A stretch of 64,000 bases of DNA from Agrobacterium tumefaciens (lineage in GTDB: Bacteria > Pseudomonadota > Alphaproteobacteria > Rhizobiales > Rhizobiaceae): assembly GCF_013337285.1 (NCBI RefSeq), contig NZ_SUPW01000001.1:558001-622000 (forward strand). Reading direction: 5' to 3'. The first letter of the stretch is position 1, and each line of letters starts with the position of its first letter. Below the pieces are notes generated by a model, which saw only the letters and a list, made by a program, of their open reading frames with translations, searched no databases and was not told where the DNA came from. Of this stretch, positions 10,364 to 20,727 are shown piece by piece. The position numbers and the translations under genes are program-made.

Positions 10364-10460
10364 TCCACTTAAAAATGTATTGATCCCGGCTTTTCCCGCA
10401 ATGCGGACACAATCCATGAGATATGATCGGGCAGCGAAACGAGGCGCGCCAAGAGGAGAA

Positions 10461-10814
10461 ATGCCCGTGAATGACAGCTGCCCCATCCTGACACCTGCCG
10501 AACAGCAAGCTCAGGATATATTTGAACAAACAGAAGAAGCGATGATGGCTGCAATTTACGCGGCGCTTGAGCGCGCCAGCACGAAGGCCGCCGAAGAACT
10601 CCAGGCCATTGGCTCCGATATTGAGCCGCCCCCCTATGAATATTTTGTCGCTACCGCGCATCAGCAGCTCTTCCTGCGGATATGCGGAGCCGACGGAGAA
10701 ACATTCGAAGGCGGGGACCCTGAAGTCGCATCCCACATCATCCGGAATGCGCAGAACATATCCGATCATTACTGGAGCAAGAGTCAGGCGAAGACGGATG
10801 AAACTCTCGACTGA
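10461..10814 (+). CDS. Small protein of unknown function
   Basis: A 117-residue acidic, mostly alpha-helical protein without membrane segments or recognised motifs. The ATG at 10461 is supported by a strong ribosome site (AAGAGGAGAA directly upstream), which argues that the gene is real; the frame is open back to 10317 but without a comparable start. Its Ala/Glu-rich middle (AALERASTKAAEELQAIG) resembles a small helical bundle. No function can be assigned from sequence or neighbours. Confidence 0.62.
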   Translation: MPVNDSCPILTPAEQQAQDIFEQTEEAMMAAIYAALERASTKAAEELQAIGSDIEPPPYEYFVATAHQQLFLRICGADGETFEGGDPEVASHIIRNAQNISDHYWSKSQAKTDETLD

Positions 10815-10987
10815 CGGCACATGCCTTCTGCCTGACTTCTGTCTGAAGACAGGGTTTTGCACGACACGAGTGACGCACAGAATTGATCTTTAACAGGAGC
10901 AGCCGACGCAACCGGGCTCCTCTGGAAATCTACCGTCACAAGCCCTTCATCATCTCCGGATAGGCAGGCGCAAATCCGGAGACTGAA

Positions 10988-11620
10988 ATGGATTCGACCG
11001 CACAATTCAATCGCCCAAAGATCGCAGAAACCGTTGTCCATTCGACAGCGAGCATCAGGGATTCAGGCATCGGCAAATGCTGTGAAATTCTGGCGGATAC
11101 CTCGCTGCACAATGTTGAACTCGGGGATTACTCTTATCTGGGACCCCGCTGCATGGTCGGTGATGCGACAATCGGAAAGTTCTGCGCCATTGCGGCGGAG
11201 GTCAGGATTGGTGCCCCGAACCACCCTATGGACCGGCCATCCATGCATCGCTTCAGCTATTGCCCGGAATATTACTCGACAGATGCTGTTCGCGACGACG
11301 CCTTTTTCGCTCAGCGGAAGGAAGATCGCGCCGTCATCGGTCACGATGTCTGGATTGGACACGGGGTTATTGTCTTGCCGGGTGTAAAGGTTGGAGACGG
11401 CGCCGTGCTGGCAGCCGGCGCGGTCGTCACCAAGGACGTGCCGCCCTACACCATCGTTGGCGGTGTTCCCGCGAAAGTCATTCGCGAGCGATTTTCCCGA
11501 TCCATCGCGGAGCAGCTTGCCGCCATCGCGTGGTGGGACTGGCCGTTCGAGACGACCATGGCGCGGCTTGCCGATTTTCAGTCAAGCGATATCGAAGCCT
11601 TTTGCGAGCGCTGGTCCTAG
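10988..11620 (+). CDS. Left-handed beta-helix (hexapeptide) acetyltransferase, phosphonate-cluster type
   Basis: A 210-residue acyltransferase built of hexapeptide repeats. [21 protein letters not shown] opens the helix and [20 protein letters not shown] continues it; the catalytic-type His lies in NHPMDR. The C-terminal WWDWPFE block followed by a short helix is typical of the transferase subfamily normally found in phosphonate (phn) operons. No phn gene is in the window, so the substrate here is open. The N-terminus ([15 protein letters not shown]) fits the family and supports the ATG at 10988. Confidence 0.85.
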   Translation: MDSTAQFNRPKIAETVVHSTASIRDSGIGKCCEILADTSLHNVELGDYSYLGPRCMVGDATIGKFCAIAAEVRIGAPNHPMDRPSMHRFSYCPEYYSTDAVRDDAFFAQRKEDRAVIGHDVWIGHGVIVLPGVKVGDGAVLAAGAVVTKDVPPYTIVGGVPAKVIRERFSRSIAEQLAAIAWWDWPFETTMARLADFQSSDIEAFCERWS

Positions 11621-11681
11621 CCTGCGCCGCACGCCACATCTGGCGATAGCGTTGAATTCGAAGATTCAGTTTGGCGAGATA

Positions 11682-11936
11682 TTAAGTGATCAGATTCAAA
11701 AGCAGGGAAGGCGACGTTAGGAAGCCGCCAACAATGAGGCCGACAACTCCAAGAGCTAGCGCTCCAAGAAATCCATGATTCTCCCAACCAATCAAAGCAC
11801 CCGCGGCGGTCGCTGCGACGATAATCGACACCGACCAAACGATCTTGATGCGCCGTGCGACTGTCTGCTTTTCTTCCATCATGGCAAACTTTGAATAAAA
11901 GCCTTGGTTGATCAAATAGAATACTAGAAGACCCAC
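11682..11936 (-). CDS. Possible small two-helix membrane protein
   Basis: An open frame of up to 84 residues (GTG start 10 bases after the ppx stop) or 66 residues (ATG at 11882). The shorter form has a charged N-terminus (MMEEKQTVARRIK) and two hydrophobic segments (SIIVAATAAGALIG and GALALGVVGLIVGGFL), as in small inner membrane proteins. Neither start has a good ribosome site, and no family is recognised. Its position and strand would let it share the ppk-ppx transcript. It is listed because the hydrophobic pattern is better than chance and the 327-base gap holds no other gene. Confidence 0.42.
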   Translation of the reverse strand: MGLLVFYLINQGFYSKFAMMEEKQTVARRIKIVWSVSIIVAATAAGALIGWENHGFLGALALGVVGLIVGGFLTSPSLLLNLIT

Positions 11937-11946
11937 ATCCGTTGCG

Positions 11947-13470
11947 CTACTCGAACACGAACGCCAGCCGCTTGCCCGTCAACTTCGCCAGCTGCTGCAA
12001 ACGCCCGTCCAGACGCTCGCCGGCAAAATCGCAATAATCGTGCGGCACCACGAATTCCAGATCGAGATCGGGATTGGTGGATTTGCGGAATTTCAGGTGG
12101 TCGACAACGCCCGGCATCGAGGCCGAGAACAGATAGACGACACGCAGCAAGCCGCCGAGCAACTTGCCGAGCTCCAGCAGCCGGTCGCCCGCCATGGCGG
12201 CAAGCGGCTGGGTGGTGCCGTTGTCGTTCAATCCCTCGAAACGGTAATAATTGGCGAGCGCAATATAAGCCCGGCCCGGATGGGTGATCGCGACGAAGGA
12301 AGAGTGGGCGATGATGTTGAGCGCCTGCAGGCCGCGATAATCCGGATGGGCGCGCCAGCTAATATCGGCCAGAAGGCAGGCCGCCTGCCGATAACGGCTT
12401 TCCTCTTCCGTCTCGTCGATGCCGAAGACAGGAAAGGTACGGCCGCTCCAGTCCGCCAGTTCACGCGCATGTTCCGGTGAGCGGGCGCGCAGAATGGCAA
12501 GTTCGTCAGCCGTGACCAGCAGCGGATCGGAATCCCGCTCCGTTTCCGTCAGCAGCGAATAGAGATAACCCTCGCGCACGCCCTGCGCCGAGAAGGCGAT
12601 CTTTGCCGGCTTCATCACCTTCAGAACCTCGCGCATGGCGATGGCGCCGAAGGGCAGAAGCGAACGGCGGTTCTTGGAAACTGCCTGCCAGGCCGGATCC
12701 TTGCTGTCTCTGGAGAGAATAACCTCCTCCAGAAAATTCAGCATTTCCTCCAGCGGCAATTCATAGCCCTGCATCATATGCAGCGGATAACCGGTGATCT
12801 CCATGTGCAGCTTGGCGATGTTTCGCCAGGTGCCGCCCACGGCATAAAAGGTGCGCCCCTCGCCTGCCGCCAGCAGCTTGGCGAAGGATTTGACGTGTTT
12901 TCTGGCAATGGTCACGGCTTTTTCCAGCGAGCCATCCGATTGCTCGGAAAGCCTCAGACCACCAAGCGGCAGGGTGATGCCCTCGCCGCAGCTCTTGCCT
13001 TTGATGTCGATAAGTTCGAGCGAACCACCGCCAAGATCGCCGGCGATGCCATCGGGATCGTGGAAACCGCTGATCACGCCATAGGCGGAATAGAGCGCTT
13101 CCTTTTCGCCTGACAGTACCTCGATCTCGCAACCGAGAATGGCTTCGGCCTCGCGGATGAAATCCGGGCCGTTTTCCGCTTCACGTGCCGCCGCTGTCGC
13201 CAGCACGTAAAGTTCCTGCGCCTGCGCCTGTTCGGAAAGCGCATGGAAGCGCCTTAACGCCATCAGCGCCCGGCTGATGCCTTCCTCATGCATGCGGCCC
13301 GTCAGCGCCAGTCCTTTGCCAAGGCCGCAGAGGACCTTTTCGTTGAACAGCACCGCGGGCGCGCGGGAGAGACCTTCATATACGACAAGACGAACGGAGT
13401 TCGAACCAATATCTATGACGGAAACGGGGGCAAGGCCGGTCAGCCGCCCCTGTGCTTCTGATCGAGTCAT
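11947..13470 (-). CDS. ppx: Exopolyphosphatase (Ppx/GppA)
   Basis: A 507-residue protein of the ASKHA Ppx/GppA family that releases phosphate from the ends of polyphosphate or hydrolyses pppGpp. The phosphate-1 loop ([15 protein letters not shown]) is near the N-terminus, the second glycine loop is [11 protein letters not shown], and a C-terminal helical HD-like domain follows. The start codon overlaps the ppk stop by 4 bases, so synthesis and breakdown of polyphosphate are translationally coupled. Rhizobial enzymes of this family often carry the longer C-terminal region seen here. Confidence 0.94.
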   Translation of the reverse strand: MTRSEAQGRLTGLAPVSVIDIGSNSVRLVVYEGLSRAPAVLFNEKVLCGLGKGLALTGRMHEEGISRALMALRRFHALSEQAQAQELYVLATAAAREAENGPDFIREAEAILGCEIEVLSGEKEALYSAYGVISGFHDPDGIAGDLGGGSLELIDIKGKSCGEGITLPLGGLRLSEQSDGSLEKAVTIARKHVKSFAKLLAAGEGRTFYAVGGTWRNIAKLHMEITGYPLHMMQGYELPLEEMLNFLEEVILSRDSKDPAWQAVSKNRRSLLPFGAIAMREVLKVMKPAKIAFSAQGVREGYLYSLLTETERDSDPLLVTADELAILRARSPEHARELADWSGRTFPVFGIDETEEESRYRQAACLLADISWRAHPDYRGLQALNIIAHSSFVAITHPGRAYIALANYYRFEGLNDNGTTQPLAAMAGDRLLELGKLLGGLLRVVYLFSASMPGVVDHLKFRKSTNPDLDLEFVVPHDYCDFAGERLDGRLQQLAKLTGKRLAFVFE

Positions 13471-15713
13471 TCAGCCTGTTTCTTGCGGGAAGAAATCAAC
13501 CCGGCAATCAATTTGGGCGCACTGGATTTCAAGGCTTCACCACGTCCGGAAAGGCTGGGATTGGTCATGAAATAGTGCTGCGCGTTGAACGGTTCTTCGC
13601 CTTTACGCACCTCGATGCGCCTCGACGTTCCGTCCGCAAGTATCTCGTAGCTCTGCTGGTTGTCAATGAGATTGCCCAGCATAATCTGTGAAAGAACCTG
13701 CTCGTGCACGGTGGGGTTGGTGAGCGGCACCATCGTTTCGACACGGCGATCAAGGTTGCGCGGCATCATGTCAGCCGAGCCGATATAGACCAGCGCCTTG
13801 TCGGATGGCAGGCCGAAACCGTTGCCAAAGCAGAAGATTCGGCTGTGTTCGAGGAAGCGTCCAACGATCGATTTGACGCGGATATTCTCCGACAGTCCCG
13901 TTACCTGCGGGCGCAGGCAGCAGATGCCGCGTATCACCAGATCGATTTCCACACCCGCCGCACTGGCGCGGTAAAGCGAATCGATGATTTCGGGATCAAC
14001 CAGCGAATTCATCTTCATCCAGATCGCCGCCGGCGCACCGCGCTTGGCATGCTCGATCTCTTCATTGATGTGCTTCACGATGCGCGAGCGCAGCGTATAG
14101 GGCGAAATCGCCACCTTCATGCCCTCTTCCGGCTCACCGTAACCGGTGATGAAGTTGAAGATATTCGCCATGTCGTGGGCGATCTTCGGGTTGCAGGTGA
14201 AGAAGGAAAGGTCAGTGTAAATCTTGGCCGTGATCGGGTGATAGTTACCGGTGCCCAGGTGGCAATAGGTTCTGAGCTTGCCGTCTTCGCGGCGCACCAC
14301 CATCGACATCTTCGCATGGGTTTTCAGTTCGATGAAACCGAACACCACCTGCACGCCGGCCCGCTCCAGATCGCGCGCCCAGCGGATATTGGCCTCTTCG
14401 TCGAAGCGCGCCTTCAATTCCACCAGGGCGGTGACGGATTTGCCGGCTTCCGCCGCATCGATCAGCGCACGGACGATCGGGCTGTCATTGGAGGTACGGT
14501 AAAGCGTCTGCTTGATGGCGAGAACGTCAGGGTCACGCGCCGCCTGCAGCAGGAACTGCACGACCACGTCGAAGCTTTCATAGGGGTGGTGAACCACCAT
14601 GTCCTTTTCGCGGATGGCGGCAAGGCAATCGCCGGCATGTTCACGCACACGCTCGGGAAACCGGGCGTTGTAAGGCTCGAATTTCAGGTCGTCGCGCGGC
14701 GCGCGCACGATTTCCGAAATGGTGTTGAGCGCCAGAAGGCCGGGCAGAACGGCGACGCGATTGTCCGGCACGCCAAGCTCGTGCACCACGAACTGGCGCA
14801 GTGACTGCGGCATTTCGCTGTCGGTCTCGATGCGGATGACGGAACCGCGACGGCGGCGCTTCAGCGCGCTTTCGAAGAAACGGACCAGATCTTCCGCCTC
14901 TTCCTCCACCTCGATATCGCTGTCGCGGATGATGCGGAAGGTGCCGAAGCCGCGGACGGTATAACCGGGATAAAGCCGGTGGATGAACAGGCCGACCACA
15001 TCTTCAAGTGTGATGTAACGAATGGCGTTCTTGTCATCCGGCAGGCGCACGAAGCGGTCTAGTGCGGGCGGCAGGCGCAGCAGCGCAGTCATCGGCTCGC
15101 GGCCGTTGACGCTGTCGAGCTGCAGGCCCATTGAGAAGCCGAGATTGGGGATGAAGGGGAACGGGTGCGCCGGGTCGATCGACAGCGGCGTCAGCACCGG
15201 GAAAATACGTTCTTCGAATTCGGTGCCCAGCCAGGTCCGGTCGGCATCGGAAAGTGCGGCAGGCCGCACAACGAAGATTTCTTCCTTGGCGAGATATTGC
15301 TGCAGAACGGCGAGCGAGGCCTGCTGTTCCATCTGCAGATTGTCGATTTCCTTCAGAATATCTTCCAGCTGCTCGGCGGGCGTCTTGCCATCCGGCGTCC
15401 GGACGGTGATCTTCTGGCGAACCTGGCCTTCGAGGCCGGCAACGCGGACCATGAAGAATTCATCGAGGTTGGCGGCCGAGATGGAAAGGAAACGCAGCCG
15501 CTCCAAAAGCGGATGATCCGTATTCAACGTCTCTTCGAGAACACGGCGATTGAACTGGAGCCACGAGAATTCACGGTTGATGAAACGGGCGGGGCTGTCC
15601 CAGAGGTTCTCGCCCTCGGTCACCGGCTGAACCTTGTCGAAGTTGTCCTGCGCTACTGCGTCCATGCCCTGTTCCATCCCCTGACCTGTTTCCGTCCCGT
15701 GATCCTGTTGCAT
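13467..15713 (-). CDS. ppk: Polyphosphate kinase 1
   Basis: A PPK1 enzyme that reversibly makes inorganic polyphosphate from ATP. The N domain begins at [12 protein letters not shown]. The autophosphorylated His is in CHLGTGNYH and the second conserved His in LEHSRIF, both within the PLD-like C1/C2 domains. I choose the ATG at 15713 (MQQDHGTET), which has AAGGA 10 bases upstream, giving about 748 residues; a TTG at 15770 would overlap the hdaA stop by 4 bases. It forms a run with hdaA upstream and ppx downstream, all on the minus strand. Confidence 0.95.
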   Translation of the reverse strand: MQQDHGTETGQGMEQGMDAVAQDNFDKVQPVTEGENLWDSPARFINREFSWLQFNRRVLEETLNTDHPLLERLRFLSISAANLDEFFMVRVAGLEGQVRQKITVRTPDGKTPAEQLEDILKEIDNLQMEQQASLAVLQQYLAKEEIFVVRPAALSDADRTWLGTEFEERIFPVLTPLSIDPAHPFPFIPNLGFSMGLQLDSVNGREPMTALLRLPPALDRFVRLPDDKNAIRYITLEDVVGLFIHRLYPGYTVRGFGTFRIIRDSDIEVEEEAEDLVRFFESALKRRRRGSVIRIETDSEMPQSLRQFVVHELGVPDNRVAVLPGLLALNTISEIVRAPRDDLKFEPYNARFPERVREHAGDCLAAIREKDMVVHHPYESFDVVVQFLLQAARDPDVLAIKQTLYRTSNDSPIVRALIDAAEAGKSVTALVELKARFDEEANIRWARDLERAGVQVVFGFIELKTHAKMSMVVRREDGKLRTYCHLGTGNYHPITAKIYTDLSFFTCNPKIAHDMANIFNFITGYGEPEEGMKVAISPYTLRSRIVKHINEEIEHAKRGAPAAIWMKMNSLVDPEIIDSLYRASAAGVEIDLVIRGICCLRPQVTGLSENIRVKSIVGRFLEHSRIFCFGNGFGLPSDKALVYIGSADMMPRNLDRRVETMVPLTNPTVHEQVLSQIMLGNLIDNQQSYEILADGTSRRIEVRKGEEPFNAQHYFMTNPSLSGRGEALKSSAPKLIAGLISSRKKQAE

Positions 15714-15766
15714 CGCGTGATCGTCCTTCTTGCCCGTATAACAGTTTGACGACGGAACTGTGACAG

Positions 15767-16495
15767 TCAATCGACGTCCAGCCCGTTGCCCGCCGCTGCG
15801 CTGTCCATCGAATTCAGGACTTCCGCCGCCAGCGGGCGGGTTATTCTCGTTCCGCGCGCCAGCGCCAGCCTGTCGATGCGGTCCACAATCGTCTGCGCCG
15901 TATCGAGCGAGCGCTCCATTCTATTGACGATGTAACCTATGAGTTTGTCATCCATGTAAAGCTGCCGGTCGGCGAAGAGTTTTACCAGCACCTGCGCCAG
16001 CAGCCCCTCGTCCGGCTCGCCCGTCTCCACCACCGTCACGGCCTTCAGGCGCGAACGCAGATCCGGCAGCGTCACCGGCCATGCCGCCGGCCACTGCCGG
16101 CTTGTCATCAAAAGCGTCGTGCCGTGCTGGCGCACGCTGTTGATGACATGGAAGAGTTCAGTATCGTCAAAACCACGCCGGTCGGCATCCTCGAAAAGAA
16201 CAGGTCCGCTCTCGGCCGCGCGGGCAGCATCGCCGCCGGCCTGCGGGTGGATATCCCGCGCCCCGGCGATGTTTTTCCAGATATTGGCGAGATGCGATTT
16301 TCCCGAGCCGGGCGGCCCGGCCAGCACGACGACCGGTGCGCGCCAGTTCGGCCATTCATCGACAAGGCTGACGGCGGCCGCAAGCGACGCGGACAAGAGG
16401 AGATCGTCCCTGCCGGAGGCGGCCTGGTGTGAGAATGCGAGCGGCAGCTGCTCGGCCTTCGACCGGGCGTTGTCGGTTTTGATTGGGTCAGTCAT
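15767..16495 (-). CDS. hdaA: HdaA, DnaA regulatory inactivator homologue
   Basis: A 242-residue DnaA-like AAA+ protein without DnaA domains I, II and IV. It has Walker A (GPPGSGKSH), Walker B (VLFEDADR), sensor I (LLMTSRQWP) and a C-terminal lid. In Caulobacter HdaA works with the beta clamp to trigger DnaA-ATP hydrolysis and prevent over-initiation. A QLPLAF patch near residue 20 fits a clamp-binding motif of the kind Hda uses. It lies 2 bases after the permease stop and directly upstream of ppk, so the three genes are probably co-transcribed. Confidence 0.9.
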   Translation of the reverse strand: MTDPIKTDNARSKAEQLPLAFSHQAASGRDDLLLSASLAAAVSLVDEWPNWRAPVVVLAGPPGSGKSHLANIWKNIAGARDIHPQAGGDAARAAESGPVLFEDADRRGFDDTELFHVINSVRQHGTTLLMTSRQWPAAWPVTLPDLRSRLKAVTVVETGEPDEGLLAQVLVKLFADRQLYMDDKLIGYIVNRMERSLDTAQTIVDRIDRLALARGTRITRPLAAEVLNSMDSAAAGNGLDVD

Positions 16496-16497
16496 CG

Positions 16498-17655
16498 TCA
16501 GCCCTGACCATCCACCTTGGCGGAGGACGTTTCCTTTTCTTCCAGGGTAGAATTGGCATCCCAGGGAAGGTTGGCAGCGTGTCCGTGGTAAAGATCGCTT
16601 TCAAGATACCGCGACAATGCAAAGCGGACAAGCACACCAACGGCGGCCGCCGCCGGAACTGCGACCAGAAGGCCGACGAAGCCGAACAGTGCGCCGAAGG
16701 CGAACAGGGCGAACATCAGCCACACCGGATGCAGACCGACGCTTTTGCCGACAAGTTTCGGCTGTAGAATATTGCCTTCGATGAACTGGCCGGAAAAGAA
16801 CACGGCGAGTGTCAGAAACACATAGATGTAATCCGGCCAGAACTGCACGATGGCGACACCAACGGCAAGGATGAGGCCGACCATGGAACCGATATAGGGA
16901 ATGAAGCTGATGAGGCCGGAGAAAAGGCCGATCAGCAGGCCGAAATTCAAGCCCACCAGCGACAGGCCAACGGCGTAATAAACGCCAAGAATGATGCAGA
17001 GCGACCCCTGCCCGCGCACGAAACCGGCAATCGTCTTGTCCATGTCGCGAGCGATCTGGCGCACGGTATGCACGTAGTCGCGCGGTATCCAGCTGTCGAC
17101 CTTGTCGATCATCCGGTCCCAGTCCAGCAGCAGGTAAAAGGCGACGACGGGGGTGACGACCAGCAGCGACACGACATCGACCAGCGATTTGCCGGAATTC
17201 CAGATCTGCGTCAGTAGCGTGCCGATGAAACCGGCGCCTTCGGCCAGGAGCTTGGAGAAATTCTCCTTCACGGATTCGATCTGGTTGCTGACCCAGTCAG
17301 GCAAAAGGTTGGTATCGGCGCCGGCAATCAGCTGCTGCAAGGACGAGATATATTGCGGGATGCGGGTGATGAATTCCGAGGCCTGGGCGGCAATCAGCGG
17401 AATGATGATGATGAGCGACAGCGCGAAGATCAGCACGAAAGAAACGAGGATGACGACGGTCGCCATCAGCCGGTTGAGACCGCGACGCTCCAGCCAGTCG
17501 GCAACCGGGTCCAGAAAATAGGCAAGCGCCATGCCCGCCACGAAAGGCAGCAGAATGGAGCTGAAAACCATCAGGAAAAGGACAAAGACGGCAAGCACGC
17601 CAATCCAGAAAAACACCTGCCGGCGCAGGTTCATACCGCTCACATGGGGTTGCAT
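16498..17655 (-). CDS. AI-2E/PerM family permease
   Basis: An integral membrane protein of 385 residues with about eight membrane segments. A central soluble stretch (about 110-200) holds an amphipathic region, and the C-terminal half has the family pattern of short Gly-rich membrane segments (FSGLISFIPYIGSMVGLILA). Members include PerM, E. coli TqsA and Na+/H+ antiporters, so the substrate is not fixed. The ATG at 17655 has GAGGA at good spacing. It is the first gene of the run that leads to hdaA, ppk and ppx; perM-hda adjacency is common in proteobacteria. Confidence 0.88.
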   Translation of the reverse strand: MQPHVSGMNLRRQVFFWIGVLAVFVLFLMVFSSILLPFVAGMALAYFLDPVADWLERRGLNRLMATVVILVSFVLIFALSLIIIIPLIAAQASEFITRIPQYISSLQQLIAGADTNLLPDWVSNQIESVKENFSKLLAEGAGFIGTLLTQIWNSGKSLVDVVSLLVVTPVVAFYLLLDWDRMIDKVDSWIPRDYVHTVRQIARDMDKTIAGFVRGQGSLCIILGVYYAVGLSLVGLNFGLLIGLFSGLISFIPYIGSMVGLILAVGVAIVQFWPDYIYVFLTLAVFFSGQFIEGNILQPKLVGKSVGLHPVWLMFALFAFGALFGFVGLLVAVPAAAAVGVLVRFALSRYLESDLYHGHAANLPWDANSTLEEKETSSAKVDGQG

Positions 17656-17930
17656 TCATTCATCCTCTTGTCGCCGTGCCGTCACCGCCCAGGATGGAGA
17701 TAGGATGCGCATATGCACATGGTCAAGACCGATGCGGCTGCGCTGAGGCCGCGGGAACCCGCGCGCTTGGCCATCTTTTTCCCACACAAGCTCCTCCGGC
17801 CGGCAAAATCCCGTCTTTCCGGGGTGTCGGGCCGCAACGGCAGGTTGACCGGCAGGCAATATTAGACAAATATCAAATAATAATCGGGCAAGCCCGCAAC
17901 TCTCTGTCATGCCCGAGGGCCGGAGGCACG

Positions 17931-18726
17931 ATGCAAGGCAGCAGTGAAAATGGCATCGCGGAACACAATGCCGGTCTTTTCGATCACCCCGATATTGCCG
18001 CGTGGTACGACAACCAGCAGCTTTACCCGGCCGAACGCATCATTCTCGACCAGTTTCGCCATGCCTATGCCGGCAAACGGCTGCTTGATCTCGGGGTCGG
18101 CACCGGCCGGACGACGAAACCGCTTCTGCCGCTGGTGGGCGATTATATCGGCATAGACCGTTCGCAACCCATGCTCGCGCTGGCGCGGCGCAATTTTCCG
18201 ACCGCCACCTTTCTTGACATGGATGTGCGTGCGATCGGCCAATTCGGTGCGGAGCGTTTCGACTGCGTGCTCGGCGCACTCGCGATTTTAAGCGCCTTCG
18301 GCCATGAGGACCGGCTTGCCATCATCCATGCCATCAGCGGCATTCTCGCGCCCGGCGGTTATTTCATTTTTTCGTTTCATAACCGGCAATGGAAGCGGGC
18401 CGGCGGCATGCCGTTGCACCGGCGATCCTGGCATCCGCGGGACATGGGTGAATTCCCTGCATCCGCAAAGCTGGATCAACTATCTGCGGCTGCAACCCGC
18501 CACCCGGCAGACGCCGGAATATGCCATTCTGGTGGATCAGGCGCATCGCTGGAGCGGCCTCTTTTATTTCATCGACCTTGCCGCCCAAACCCGCCAGCTG
18601 GAAGCGGCGGGCTTCGAAGTTGTTGCCCGTTACGGTGAGAACGGCCGGGCGATCGAGGAAACCTCCGATACGTCCAATGACGGCCTGCTCAATCTCGTCT
18701 GTCGCGTTGGTTCGCCGGCATCGTGA
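17931..18726 (+). pseudogene. SAM-dependent methyltransferase with a frameshift
   Basis: The first frame starts at ATG 17931 with GGAGG upstream and encodes a class I methyltransferase: motif I is LLDLGVGTGRTT, and GIDRSQPML and the post-I and III motifs follow. After HPRD near 18443 the homologous sequence continues in the +1 frame (WVNSLHPQSW onward to VCRVGSPAS, stop at 18726). Removing one base at about 18443-18446 would give one protein of 264 residues. As it stands the first frame runs on to a stop at 18638 with an unrelated Pro/Ser/Arg-rich tail. This is either a true inactivating frameshift or a sequencing error. Substrate unknown. Confidence 0.75.
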
Positions 18727-18849
18727 GCGTCTCGCGTCGCAAGCCCTGCCAAAGCCGTTAAAAACCGGAGCTTTTGCCACTCAAACCCTTGCATCAGGCC
18801 CCGTCCCGTGCGAATGGCGACGCCAAAGGAACCAGCGGAGACGAGAGCC

Positions 18850-19923
18850 ATGAGCCAGTCGGGCAAGAACGGTCTTACCTATAGTGACGCAGGTGTGGAT
18901 ATCGACGCCGGTAATCTAATGGTCGAAAAGATCAAACCGGCGGTGCGCTCGACACGGCGTCCCGGCGCGGATGGCGAAATCGGCGGCTTCGGCGGCCTGT
19001 TCGACCTCAAAGCGGCGGGTTTCACCGATCCGGTTCTGGTGGCCGCCAATGACGGTGTCGGCACCAAGCTGAAGATCGCCATCGACGCTGATTATCACGA
19101 TACGGTCGGCATCGATCTCGTCGCCATGTGCGTCAACGATCTCGTTGTGCAGGGCGCCGAGCCGCTGTTCTTTCTCGATTATTTCGCGACCGGCAAGCTC
19201 GATCCGGATCAAGGTGCTGCCATCGTTTCCGGCATCGCCGCCGGTTGTCGCGAATCCGGCTGTGCGCTGATCGGTGGCGAAACCGCCGAAATGCCCGGCA
19301 TGTATTCCGACGGTGATTATGATCTCGCCGGCTTTGCCGTGGGTGCGGCCGAACGCGGCCAGCTTCTGCCAGCCGGCGATATTGCCGAAGGCGATGTCAT
19401 TCTCGGACTTTCCTCGTCCGGCGTTCACTCCAACGGCTTCTCGCTGGTGCGCAAGATCGTTTCGGTTTCCGGCCTTGGCTGGGATGCGCCTGCCCCCTTT
19501 GCCGAAGGCAAGAAGCTCGGGGAAGCACTGCTGACGCCGACGCGCATCTATGTGAAGCCGCTTCTGAAGGCGATCCGCGAGACCGGCGCTTTGAAGGCTC
19601 TGGCGCATATCACCGGCGGCGGCTTCCCGGAGAATATTCCGCGCGTTTTGCCCAAACATCTCGCCGCCGAGATCGATCTCGACGCGATCAAGGTTCCGGC
19701 CGTCTTCTCGTGGCTGGCAAAGACCGGCGGCGTCGAGCCCAAGGAAATGCTGCGCACTTTCAATTGCGGCGTCGGCATGATCGTGGTGGTTTCGGCTGAA
19801 AATGCCGGCAAGGTCACCGACGCGCTGACGGCGGAAGGGGAGACGGTTTTCCCGCTCGGCCGCATGGTTGCCCGTGAAGAGGGCGCACATGGCACGATCT
19901 ACAAGGGCGCGCTTAACCTATGA
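18850..19923 (+). CDS. purM: Phosphoribosylformylglycinamidine cyclo-ligase (AIR synthetase)
   Basis: A 357-residue enzyme of de novo purine synthesis that closes the imidazole ring to form AIR, using ATP. The N-terminus ([12 protein letters not shown]), the ATP-binding [14 protein letters not shown], and [11 protein letters not shown] are all typical of PurM. The ATG at 18850 has a purine-rich GAGAG upstream; an earlier in-frame ATG at 18814 is less likely. The 3' end overlaps purN by 4 bases (ATGA), so the two purine genes are translationally coupled. Confidence 0.97.
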   Translation: MSQSGKNGLTYSDAGVDIDAGNLMVEKIKPAVRSTRRPGADGEIGGFGGLFDLKAAGFTDPVLVAANDGVGTKLKIAIDADYHDTVGIDLVAMCVNDLVVQGAEPLFFLDYFATGKLDPDQGAAIVSGIAAGCRESGCALIGGETAEMPGMYSDGDYDLAGFAVGAAERGQLLPAGDIAEGDVILGLSSSGVHSNGFSLVRKIVSVSGLGWDAPAPFAEGKKLGEALLTPTRIYVKPLLKAIRETGALKALAHITGGGFPENIPRVLPKHLAAEIDLDAIKVPAVFSWLAKTGGVEPKEMLRTFNCGVGMIVVVSAENAGKVTDALTAEGETVFPLGRMVAREEGAHGTIYKGALNL

Positions 19924-20594
19924 TGCGCGCCGCCTTCTCGTCCGGCCGCAAGCGTGTCGTCGTTTTCATCTCCGGCAGCGGCTCCAATATGGTGTCGCTG
20001 GCGAAAGCCTGCCAGGCGGCGGATTTTCCGGCTGAAATCGTCTGCGTGATCTCGGACACGGCTTCTGCGGGCGGGCTGGAAAAAGCCCGGGATCTCGGCA
20101 TTCCTACGCTCGTCTTCGAGCGTAGGACCTATGCCAGCAAGGCCGAGCATGAAGGCGCCATTCTGGCCGCACTTGGCGAAATCGCGCCGGATATCATTTG
20201 CCTTGCCGGTTACATGCGGTTGATATCAGGGGATTTCATCGCTCCCTATGAGGGCCGCATCATCAATATCCACCCTTCCCTGTTGCCGCTTTTTCCGGGT
20301 CTCAACACCCATCAGCGCGCCATCGACAGCGGCATGAAGATTTCCGGCTGCACCGTGCATTTCGTGACCGAAGGCATGGATGAAGGTCCGACCATTGCTC
20401 AGGGCGCTGTTCCGGTCCTTTCCAACGATACGACCGAGACGCTGGCAGCGCGGCTCCTGAGCATCGAGCACCAGCTTTACCCACTCGCCCTGCAGCGGCT
20501 TGCAGAAGGCAACGTGCGGATGGAAGGCGGCAAAGCCGTCTTCACTGGCAATGAAAGTAAATCCGAGTATTCCAGTCTGATCTCCACTTTTTGA
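19920..20594 (+). CDS. purN: Phosphoribosylglycinamide formyltransferase (PurN)
   Basis: The folate-dependent GAR transformylase of purine synthesis, 224 residues. Motifs include the phosphate-binding GSGSNM, the catalytic Asn-His in NIHPSLLP (about residues 117-124) and the catalytic Asp in GMDEGP. It starts within the last codons of purM. The C-terminal tail (about 15 residues after AVFTGN) is slightly longer than in E. coli and varies between species. No terminator is obvious downstream. Confidence 0.96.
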   Translation: MMRAAFSSGRKRVVVFISGSGSNMVSLAKACQAADFPAEIVCVISDTASAGGLEKARDLGIPTLVFERRTYASKAEHEGAILAALGEIAPDIICLAGYMRLISGDFIAPYEGRIINIHPSLLPLFPGLNTHQRAIDSGMKISGCTVHFVTEGMDEGPTIAQGAVPVLSNDTTETLAARLLSIEHQLYPLALQRLAEGNVRMEGGKAVFTGNESKSEYSSLISTF

Positions 20595-20727
20595 TAAAGA
20601 CATCACTAAAGTACAACGATACTTAAAGTGGTATTCTCCGCAAAATAAACCGATCATTTACCATAATCACCTTTAATGTCCGCAAACGGCCTCGTATTTC
20701 AGGCCCTCCGGTCATTGAGGAGCGATT

